NCBI GenBank assembly: GCA_023935145.1
Contig: CM043698.1
Location: 81,610,001-81,674,000, forward strand
DNA from: Bretschneidera sinensis
Lineage: Eukaryota; Streptophyta; Magnoliopsida; Brassicales; Akaniaceae
Length of the DNA: 64,000 nucleotides
Reading direction: 5' to 3'
Shown here: positions 22,991 to 32,300 of the stretch, one piece after another
Numbering within the stretch: the stretch's first letter is position 1
Layout of the letters: every line of letters starts with the position of its first letter
Made by a program: the position numbers and the translations under genes
Notes under the pieces: generated by a model
Seen by the model: the letters and a program-made list of their open reading frames with translations, nothing else
What the model was told of the DNA's origin: nothing
Databases searched by the model: none

Positions 22991-23209
22991 TGAGGTGGTG
23001 AAATCTATTGGTTTTAAGGAGAATAAGGTAGATCAATGTATATACCTAAAGGTCAGTGGGAGCAAATTTATTTACTTGGTTCGTTATGTGATTTACTTAT
23101 GTAATTATTTATGTAATTATCTGTGTTCTAATTACAACCATTTAATGGTTTTGGTTACCGAAACTTTTAGTGCTTTAGTTGCTGAAATGTTTTAATTAAT
23201 TAATTGATA

Positions 23210-23231
23210 GTAAGCCATTTAAATGGCTTAC
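23210..23231. repeat. Perfect 22-bp palindrome
   Basis: GTAAGCCATTT is followed immediately by its reverse complement. The palindrome lies between two copies of TTAATTAATTAATTGATAG (about 23192-23210 and 23251-23269), so it may be the scar of an insertion or excision within the copia remnant. Confidence 0.8.
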
Positions 23232-24471
23232 GATTGGGTATTAATTTTTTTAATTAATTAATTGATAGGATTGTTTACCAGGTCTATATATTAGGACGGT
23301 GGAATTATTCACCTTTTACTGTTCAAAAGTTAAATATTGTTTGCATGGTTTTGACCACTTAAGTAGTAAAAGGTCATAATCTCTCCACGCCATAAATCAG
23401 TTACATGTTATTTCAGGCAGTTTAATAAGTTTAAAATATAAGAGAAAGTTTTAGGCAAATAGTAGTCGAACCATTGACTCTTAAGCCCTTGTAATGTTTT
23501 AGTCCAATGTGAGTGGACTCAAATACTTTTATTAAACTTATTCTAATTTAATATATCTTATACTGCATCAGAATAAGTTAATGATTAAAATAAAAGTATA
23601 ACAATAATTATTTTTAATTTAAAATTACTGACGTTGAAATTAATAATAATAATAATTTAATAAACTTAAAAAACATATTCTCTCTTAAGTTTTGTTTTAA
23701 GCCTCGATTTGAAATAATTTTAAGGGTTGAAGTGAATGGTTGCCACAAAAGTGGTCTGTTTGTTAAATTTTTAGATTATTTTATACTATTTGGGGCTGGA
23801 TTAATACATTCAATCACCTCTTCAAAGGGGGTTATTGCGCGCGTTAATAATTGATAAACATGAAACTATTGTTTGAATGCATATTAGTCTAGAATGTCTT
23901 ATCAACCCAAAGGTGTTAGGTATTTCGAAAATTGATATGCATTCAGTTGTTAGTTTGTTGTAGGAAATCCTAAATGTATATTACATTCTCTGCCCAAAAG
24001 AGAGTTTGTAATGATACGCTTGGGGTCCTGTTGTTTTACTACCCAAATTCATTAACATGATTGCCTTATATTTTTCCCCGATCAATTTAATTTGTTGCTA
24101 GCAATGGTAATGCTATAATTAAGATTCTAATTGGATTCAAATTATAAAAAATGGAAACAAGATATCGAGTTTGCTTTGGGAATTTGTGTACAATGGTGAT
24201 ATGTTTTTTTTTTTTTTTATAAAAATATTGATATTAGGGTTATGCTTGCTGATCCTTTGATCAAGGGTATTGGTCCTTCAGATTTTGCCAAACATGTAGA
24301 CAGCATGAGTATTGTTAGTTCTTTTGATGTATTTTATTAGTGGGTATGACTTTTATATTAATACTTTTATGTTAGTTTATATGTTGTTTTCCTTTGGACA
24401 TCTTTTGAGATGTAATAAAATATTATCGATGATCACTGTTTTCATTATCATATTATGAGTATTTTGTGCAC

Positions 24472-24472
<1 letters not shown>

Positions 24473-24522
<50 letters not shown>
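24473..24522. repeat. (AT)n microsatellite
   Basis: About 25 uninterrupted AT dinucleotides in the 3' non-coding part of the copia remnant. Likely highly polymorphic. Confidence 0.97.
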
Positions 24523-24526
<4 letters not shown>

Positions 24527-24665
24527 CATATCATGATGCATTAAAATTTTAAGACTTAATATTGTCTTAAGAATGACTTTTATGTCATTATTGAGTATGT
24601 CTCGTAACATCATTTTTTCCAACTTGAGTCATATTGACTAAGACATACTGGCTTCTTGGTGAAGG

Positions 24666-25070
24666 TGTCACGGGCTGCCAGCTTAAGTCGCCAACCGTGC
24701 GGCCTTAGGCTCGGAAACACCTCCGTGGGAATGCCTAAGTCAGCCTTCCTCTTTGCACAGGGTCATTTTATCAGTATGACACTCGGCCTGTGCGGCGCCC
24801 TGCTTCTACGAGGACAGCCTTCAATCTGCCTGGTACCTTATCTCGAGACCAACTGGTTTTGCCCTGCCTTGGGCTCATCAGGGAAGCGGCTCCAGCCCCC
24901 GACCAGTTTGTGCAGGGTGGCCTAATCCCTCTCGCGTTCTTGCGAGCTCCCGCATTGCTACTCTCCTTCGCAACACGACTCCCTGCACCCATTGTGCCCC
25001 GGAAGCCGTTCCCTCCAGTCAATCCCGATTTTAGGGAGTGTCACATAGTCCCGATTTTAGGGTCATGACA
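24666..25070 (-). repeat. LTR (3' LTR in element orientation) of the miniature element
   Basis: 405 bp, begins TGTCACGGGCTGCC and ends GGGTCATGACA on the plus strand (TG...CA). Same length as the partner copy, with no indels noticed. Confidence 0.9.
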
Positions 25071-25321
25071 TACTCCCCCTGTTAAAAACCTTGCACGCCC
25101 TCGTGCAAGTGTACCATCTGTAACATCTCATACCAAGACCCACACATCCAACTCCTTACTCCCTGCTTGCTTGCTTTTGACAAGTGCTTGGCGAGCGCGC
25201 GCATGCCCTGCCTGCTTAAGCTCCTACAAGTGCTCGGCGAATGCACTCTTGCATACCCTGCCTGCTTGGGGACGGTCAAGTGCTTGGCGAATGCGGGCAC
25301 GCAGTTGAAGATGCGAGACTC

Positions 25322-25333
25322 GCTCTGATACCA
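25322..25333 (-). promoter_or_regulatory. Primer-binding site for initiator-Met tRNA
   Basis: TGGTATCAGAGC on the minus strand, two bases inside the 5' LTR, identical to the consensus used by many plant LTR elements to prime reverse transcription. Confidence 0.9.
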
Positions 25334-25335
25334 TT

Positions 25336-25740
25336 TGTCACGGGCTGCCAGCTTAAGTCGCCAACCGTGCGGCCTTAGGCTCGAAAACACCTCCGTGGGA
25401 ATGCCTAAGTCAGCCTTCCTCTTTGCACAAGGTCATTTTATCAGCATGACACTCGGCCTGTGCGGTGCCCCACCTCTACGAGGATAGCCTTCAATCTGCC
25501 TGGTACCTTATCTCGAGACCAACTGGTTTCGCCCTGCCTTGGGCTTATCAGGGAAGCGGCTCCAGCCCCCGACCAGTTTGTGCAGGGTGGCCTAATCCCT
25601 CTCGCGTTCTTGCGAGCTTCCGAATTGCTACTCTCCTTCGCAACATGACTCTCTGCACCCATTGTACCCCGGAAGCCGTTCCCTCCAGTCAATCCCGATT
25701 TTAGGGAGTGTCGCATAGTCCCGATTTTAGGGTCGTAATA
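25336..25740 (-). repeat. LTR (5' LTR in element orientation) of the miniature element
   Basis: 405 bp. The outer end reads GGGTCGTAATA, where the partner has GGGTCATGACA, so the terminal dinucleotide has mutated. The inner end is followed by the primer-binding site. Confidence 0.9.
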
Positions 25741-26259
25741 AAGGCATGGGGTTACTCAAGCTTCTAGGTGAAGCCCTAGGTTTTCTTTAGCTTCTGGGTG
25801 AAGGAGGTTAATAGAGGAACCTAAGATTTCTCTAGCTTATGAGTGAAACAGATAATAGAGAAACCACGGATTTCTTTAGCTTCTTGGTGAAGCAGACAAT
25901 AGAAAAATAGAGGACCGAAAATGGAACGACAGTTTTGAGATAACATGTTGGTGCTATTTCATTACCACACTCCAATATCTAGATCTAAGACGGTGAACTT
26001 ATTAGTGTTTGTGATTATGGATTGGTTTTATGTCAATTGAGATATAATGGCTGTCATGGTTTTATGTTGATGACTTTATTAGACTAGGTCATGTTTAGGT
26101 GTTATCTCGGGAACTTGTTTTCCAAAAAAATTGTGGCCACATATTTAAAATTAGTAATTTAGTCTGAGAGTCATTTTCTAAAATGTTTTTTAAGACATAA
26201 AAATAAAAACTACAACTAATTACAAAAAACTACAACTAATGTTTGCTTAAGTGGGAGAA

Positions 26260-27073
26260 TGTTAGAATATATAAAATGTTCTAAATATTAGTGATCGGCT
26301 TCCATTAGTTTGTAGGACTTTATATTTATAAAACGGAATGGATTAGGTTCTTGAGATGAGTTTTGTGGGTCTGACATGCACTTGATCTTGTGGGTGGGCC
26401 AGATACACCAAATGAATTTAGATGTGGTTGGACAGTGGTGTGGGCTTGACAAATCAATGGGTTATGATGGGTGACCCATTGAGTTTATTATAAATATGAG
26501 CTAGGTCCCATCTCCTCTCTTTAACCTAGGTGAGTTTTCCCCATTATAAAACTGTCGTATCAAACAGAGAGAGTAAGGAGAGGAATAACTTTAACTAGAT
26601 AATCATTGCATGTATTTATGTGTTGAGATCCTTGTGGTGTTACCGGAATAACAATATGTCACAAATATCAGGTATGTGATATTAAATAGATCAAATTAGT
26701 AATACAATGCATGTAATTTGATCCCATCATAGGGGTTATCTACTAGAGTTAAGATGAAAGCTTTACATGTATTGGGTTTTGGGTTGTCAAGTAGATAGAA
26801 CACTTACAACTAAAGCTAGGTTAAAAGCTTTGGTTATATTAGGGCTTTTGGGTTATAAACTAGTGAGAGTTTGACGACTTTATTCTTTCTAAAATCGGAA
26901 TTGAAGATTAATAAAGTAGTGAATTTATTGGTGGATATAGACAAAGAGGTTGTCGAACCACGTTAAGTCTTGGTGTTTTTGCTTTTTGTTTATTTTGTCT
27001 ATTTAATTGTTATGATTATGTTTTTTTTTGCCTAAAATTTGAATAGGTAGATTTTAAAGATAAAATCTTAACA
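26260..27073 (+). mobile_element. Probable 3' LTR of the copia remnant
   Basis: Starts TGTTAGAATA right after the purine tract AAGTGGGAGAA. Two ends are possible: TAACA at 26649-26653 (394 bp) or TTAACA at 27068-27073 (about 814 bp). The longer form is favoured because GAACCACGTTAAGTC near 26956, typical of a copia U5 region, lies before it. TATAAATATGAGC near 26491 could be the LTR promoter. No 5' partner LTR was seen in the window. Confidence 0.55.
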
Positions 27074-29217
27074 AAAGGTAATGTTGCTGCTGCGCTTCTA
27101 CCACAGTCAATATAAGGAGACAAAGAGAAGAAAGACGAGGAGAACTAGAAAAAAGAGAAGAAATCAAAGAAATATACAGATTTTTGAGAAGAAGATAATT
27201 GCTACTGTTGTGACTTTTTTTTTTCCTTTAAAGTCTAATTTCTAAATTTCTAAATTTTTTAATTTTTTAGATTAATTTTATATAAAAATCAATGGATAAT
27301 GTAGATATGGTTTATTTTGTAGTCAAAATTGATCTATTGAATCAAATGACAGAAATTTAGTCGGCAAGGGCCAACAATTTCCTAACCTGAGCATGAAAAT
27401 TGCTACCAACAAAACTTATACTGCGCTTGCAACTACCCAAGACGTTACGACAGCAAATGTGATTAAACCAAAAAGATAAAAAGAAAAGAGATTGGAATGT
27501 GTGGAAGAGTTTCGGTTTAATACACAAAACAAAAGTCGGCGTGTATTGCGGCATTCCCAACACGCGATCATGTTATAGGTTTATCATTAATTAACCAATA
27601 AAAGTGCTTAATTTTTGGAGGAAGCAAAAGACTTTTGAACAACGGAAAATCTAAGTGAGAATTTCCATTTGAACTCTTTCTTCATTTTGGATATATTCGT
27701 CCATAAAACATGGACTTTTTTAGTGCTTTGTTTTGAATTAAATTCAACACTTTGCATTTTGCTTCATTTTGAATTGAATTTACAAGTTTACAATTTGTAC
27801 CTAGCCAAGCAAGAGGAATTGTAACTCATGACAAAATCTTTTTGTAAGGATATTTAAATAATAATCTATATAAGTATAATAGTACAAAACATTAATAATT
27901 TTTTGTTTTTTTGGACTGAACTAGCGTATTCTTGCAATTAAATAACTTAATTTCATATTAGAATGAAATTGAATTGTTCAAAATTAAAATGTTTGTAACG
28001 AATGAAAGAAATTCTGATGAGAGATTTCCATAGTCTCACACAAACCAATGGAGCGAAGACTTTAAATTTAGTTTTTTGGTCATCAGTTGGGTTTTGATCA
28101 CTCTTGATAAAAAAGCCGCTAAAATTTTTAAATGTTATTACACAAAATAGACAAAAAAAAATGAATTTAGATTTTTGTAAACCGTAAAAAACTTATATTT
28201 CATTTGGAAAAAACGAATTGTATAATTTTTATGGAATTTGTTTTGAATTCTATAGTTGTCATGTTTAGAATAAAAAAAATTATAGAATTCATTTATAAAT
28301 GAATTTACTATGAAATTGAGTTAACTTATTGTAAATTCTATCAGAATTGAAAGAATTTACAAATGAATTCTATAAAGTGAAGAGTAAAAATCTACATTGA
28401 CAAAAAATATTTTCATCTCTCTTCTCTTTTGGAATTTTTCGTTTATTTCAAATATTTTAAATATGAGAATTCAAATTAATTCTACAACTTTAAATAAAAA
28501 AACCATGCATAAATATTCATTTCCAAATGAATTTCATTTTCAAATGAATTTTATTTCACTTAATTTGAAAATAAAATAAATTACTTTTTTATTTTGTTCC
28601 AAATAGGTTCTTAATGTGATTTTCCCTTTGTTTTGTTTTATATTTTCAATAGGGTCCATGGTAGACCAAAGTTTTGAGAGGTAATGGCGAAAAATAAGGA
28701 GTTTTACTTTTCGCAAGAAACATGCATGTTCTTAGACATCGATACGTATATTTTTTAAGTATTTATTTTTAATTTAAAAAATAATAGTTAATTAATTTAA
28801 AATAATAAAAATAGTATATGACAATTAAAATTCTAAAGAAACTCATATAAATTAAATAATCAAGTATTTCAAATATTTTGCGAGTCTAAAAATATTTAAA
28901 AAAATTAATAACTTAACTAAAATAGTCATATCAACGGCAAATCAATGTTATTTTTAATCAATTAAACATAAAAATTACTTACAAAACATACGCCTCACAC
29001 AATTAAGCGTGGAAGACGTACGTTTTTTGTGAAGCGTATGCATCAATAAAAAAAAGTAAATCTTTTAAGATTTTCGCTTTTTAATGCGCCTCACTGCAAA
29101 CTCCTTTGAAAAACATGCTGGTGGACCAACTCAAGGCTAGTTCAACCTTTGGGCATGGCCCCTAGCGTCCAATATGTTCTCCAAGCCATGCCCAAGCCGC
29201 ATTCCTTCTAACCCTTA
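27074..29217. other. Intergenic between copia remnant and methyltransferase gene
   Basis: Apart from the MITE at 28202-28604, no gene or RNA was recognised. Minus-strand frame 27357-27563 is unsupported. The last 120 bases become GC-richer and carry the promoter motifs of the next gene. Confidence 0.5.
28202..28604. mobile_element. MITE, 403 bp, same family as 55229-56590
   Basis: The left end reads ATTTGGAAAAAACGAATTG and the reverse complement of the right end ATTTGGAACAAAATAAAA. The interior is rich in GAATTC/AATGAATT words and has no coding sequence. It aligns along its length with the element near 55 kb: AATGAATTTACTATGAAATT versus AATGAATTTACTGTAAAGTT, and AATGAATTC(T/C).(A)AA.TGAAGA in both. 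The superfamily is uncertain (hAT- or Harbinger-like). Confidence 0.7.
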
Positions 29218-29256
29218 GGCCCAAGCCCAATCCTTATAGATGAATAAATTTGGGCT
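29218..29256 (+). promoter_or_regulatory. Three site II (TGGGCY) promoter motifs
   Basis: GGCCCA at 29218-29223, AGCCCA at 29224-29229 and TGGGCT at 29251-29256, all within 40 bp and 54-92 bp before the methyltransferase start codon. Clustered site II elements are known TCP-factor targets in plant promoters of ribosomal-protein and ribosome-biogenesis genes, which fits an RNA-modifying enzyme. No TATA box is evident nearby. Confidence 0.55.
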
Positions 29257-29309
29257 TTTGTTCAGATGAAAGTTAAAACCCACCTTCTCTTTTCCCAAAT
29301 TTGAGTTAA

Positions 29310-32300
29310 ATGAAGAAAGTGAGGGATCTGCTGAGAACCTTCCGCAGCAGAAGCTTTCTCACTCTGCAGAACCCTACTACTTCCCAGGTCCTTTACTCTT
29401 TCCACAGTCGATGCATATTTACATATATGTATGTATACATGCTTCAATATCTCATGTTTGTTTGCCCATTTTTAACAGATAAAGATGGATCCATCAGTGC
29501 GTTACTGTTACAATCCAGTTCTGCGTTGGAATCCTCAGGTGGAAGAGTACTTCATCAAAGCATATGGAGCTGAGCATTTCGCTCGCATCTCTAAGGCACT
29601 CACGTACTTGCCTATACCTCTTCTCTTCATAGAACACTCTTCATTGCTATAACAATAACATTGAGAAGAGAAAAACGCAACGCCTTTGTGAACTCGTTAT
29701 GCTTCTTGCATGGTTTGTATAAAGAGTATGGAAATGAACTAAAGTAAGATTGTTTTTAGGTGCATAAAATTTATGATCAAGAAAAACTATGGAGCTCTGC
29801 TCAACTTATTAGCTGAGGCTATTACAAATGTTTTGCTTGGTTATGTGGAGAAATTCAAGTTTTAGGGAAAAACAAAGGAAAAAGGAAAATCATGTGTCAA
29901 TTTTTTTTCTCTATTTTTGGACGAATATTTTTAAATAAGGCTGCTTCACGTATTTCCTTAGGTGGGGCTTCCTCTGGAGGTTCCTATATCATTTCAATTA
30001 TTGCTTGTTGAGTTTTAATGTGTTTAGAATACAGTTGATCCACTATTGAATTCACGCATTTGTGCTTTTTTGCCCTTGTAATTGAACTCTGGCAACTCAT
30101 TGTTCAAGCACTGATGATGTTTCTTGATATGATTTAGTTTGTTTTATGTTTAAATTAGGCGTCCATCTTGCTACTCTTGCATTCGAGTGAACGCACTCAA
30201 AGCAACAAGTGAAGCTGTTATCGAGAAGTTAACGAAAATACTACAAAACTTAGTGCCTGAAAATGCTGCTGATGGAATAAATTTAAGCAAAATGGATGCG
30301 GAGGCCCCCATCTCTAAGTGTCAGATACCAGGGTTAGAATATGTTGTATTTGTGAAAGGTTCAGGACCACATATAATTGATTATGGTTATGCGCCTGAAA
30401 AACCTCCAAAGGAAGTAATTGTTAGTAGGAAATGTGCTGAAGCAGTTCTTAGAGGTGCTCAGGTAAGCAGGTTTTCATCCTACCATGTAATCTTAACAGA
30501 AGTCATATTTTACTTAAATTTTGATAGTTGAGTACTTTCAAATGTCTTGATATGTAATACTTATAAAAAAAGTGTCTTGATATATGGTAAAAGGTGTTGG
30601 TAATTGTTCTTTTTGGCTTCGTGTAGTTGTTTTTAGCTAATTCTATTGCTGTTTTCTTCTTTGAAATTTTGCCTTTTTGTGTTTCAATTATTTTCTAGGA
30701 TTTTTTTTCATTCATATTATATTTTCTATCATTGTGCATCAGTTCTTAAGATTTGAATCTTTCACTTTGATTTGAGCTGATCATTTGTAAAACGATGGTG
30801 TTGCAATGAAGAATTTGAAACTATGAGAACTTTTTTTGTATGCTAATTTATTACTATTTTTAATACACATCTTTGTTTTTGTTAAATGAAAAAATGCTTC
30901 AGCTTAATATGGCTACAGTTTATAGTTATCATGTCACGTGTCAATCTCTCTCTATATTCATTTATACTTGTGTGTGTATGTGTTGTTGGGCTGTTTGGGG
31001 TGGGGGAGTGGTTGGTGGAGCTGTGGGACTTAAGTGGACTTCATAGCAATAGAAAAATGGCTTGTTGGTCGTGAATGCAATGAGATTTAGTTTTGTTAGG
31101 AGCCAATTATTGACCAGGGATGTAGTCTTGACTGAAAATTCTTTTCTGTTTTCTCATGTTGGTTAACCTATAGGTATATGTTCCTGGTGTATTGGCTTGC
31201 AGTGCTCATGTTGAGGAAGGAGATGTAGTTGCAGTTTCTGTTGCTGTTGAACAACCTGGTATCAATGCTGGATGGAGTACTGGTATGACACGTGGGACTG
31301 TTCTACAGGGAATGCAGACAGGCAAGACATAGATGGTTGTATAGTTAATTCACACTCTTTAATATTTTATTAATTACTTGGTCTTTCAGTGATAAGGGGA
31401 ATAAATACTTTAAGTATGGAGTGCAATCAAGTCAGTGGACTTCTTTACTGTATTTAGTATTGAAAAGAATTCCATAGCTGTTGGTCTTAATAGAAGTTTT
31501 TATGGGTAATAGAAGTATAGACCTTAATTTTAGAATGAAATGTGACGTATCAAAAGAAAAAAATCTGTTATAATGACATGTGTCACCCCCTTGAGATATC
31601 TTAGACTTTATTGAGACACGATCTTGTAGATATCTTAGACTTTATTGAGACACTATCTTGTAGGTAGGTTTTTGTACGTGGGTGAGACCCCCTTGGTGCC
31701 TTTGATTAATATACTTCTTATTGAAAAAAAATAATGATGTGTCATTTTGGATTAAACTTTTCAAATGTCAGTTAAAGCACTCCTACCTCACGCTTCTAAC
31801 CACTTTGATAATAACAGAAAATCCATTAAAATGTACCGAGCCGTACCAATCATATACAAAAATTACTCACTAACAAGACAATTCTCAAACAATCAAATAT
31901 ATCATTCTCATATATGATTTTCTTTTGCAACAAAAAGTCAAAATAGTGAGTCATCTATCCTTTACGGTGTGTATTGGGGTCCCCACCCCCTCAACGGCTC
32001 TTATGTTCCTTTCCCACCAAATCAACCAAAAGATAGACAAGCGTATCAATGCCATGGCTTCCCTCTTCTTATTTGAAAAATTTATTTCTCTCCAAGCTGA
32101 AATCTTTTCCTCTATATACTCCATGATGGTGCAAGAAAGGCCCACCACCATGAGTACCAATCCCACATTTGTCTAACCCAAAGGCACAAGGCTAAAAGAT
32201 GATAGAATGTTTTAGATTCTTCCTTATTGATGGGGTACAGAAGGGTATGAGAACAAATTTGTAATTTTTTAATGTGGGGGAAAATTTATAATTTTACAAT

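Larger units (their letters stand above)
24666..25740 (-). mobile_element. Miniature LTR retrotransposon (TRIM-like), GC-rich, complete LTR-PBS-PPT-LTR
   Basis: Two 405-bp direct repeats (24666-25070 and 25336-25740) surround only 265 bp. Read on the minus strand, the 5' LTR ends GCCCGTGACA. Two bases later comes TGGTATCAGAGC (25322-25333), the standard plant primer-binding site for initiator-Met tRNA. The short interior ends in the purine tract AACAGGGGGAGTA (25071-25083) directly before the 3' LTR, which starts TGTCATGACC. There is no gag or pol; open frames in it are chance. By hand count the LTRs differ at about 19 of 405 positions, 18 of them transitions, as expected from methyl-C decay in a CpG-rich sequence. 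Flanks are GAAGG on the left and AAGGC on the right, only a partial target duplication. The LTRs are longer than the 100-250 bp usual for TRIMs. It sits in the non-coding tail of a copia element. Confidence 0.9.
21865..27073 (+). mobile_element. Decayed Ty1/copia retrotransposon (plus strand) with nested miniature LTR element
   Basis: Order seen: leader repeats (21865-22316), gag-pre-integrase fragment (22678-22940), a short reverse-transcriptase fragment (GFKENKVDQCIYLKVSGSKF, about 23005-23070), a second leader-like block near 23700-24030, an RNase H tail (MLADPLIKGIGPSDFAKHV, about 24243-24300), 3' non-coding sequence split by the element at 24666-25740, a purine tract AAGTGGGAGAA (26249-26259), and an LTR beginning TGTTAGAATATA at 26260. 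Most of integrase and reverse transcriptase is deleted. No 5' LTR was found. The element is dead and rearranged. Confidence 0.75.

Noticed and set aside
24656..25716. Several open frames of 62-102 codons in the GC-rich block near 25 kb
   Set aside because: They lie in the LTRs and short interior of the miniature retrotransposon, occur in matching pairs because the LTRs are repeated, and appear on both strands; high GC lowers stop frequency.
26260..26653. Short (394-bp) version of the copia LTR
   Set aside because: TGTTA/TAACA ends fit, but a typical U5-like GAACCACGTTAAGTC block lies beyond it; kept only as an alternative boundary.
30463..30531. Alternative end of the methyltransferase at the stop in intron 3
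   Set aside because: The donor AG|GTAAGC at 30463 is strong and the next exon continues the PUA domain in frame.
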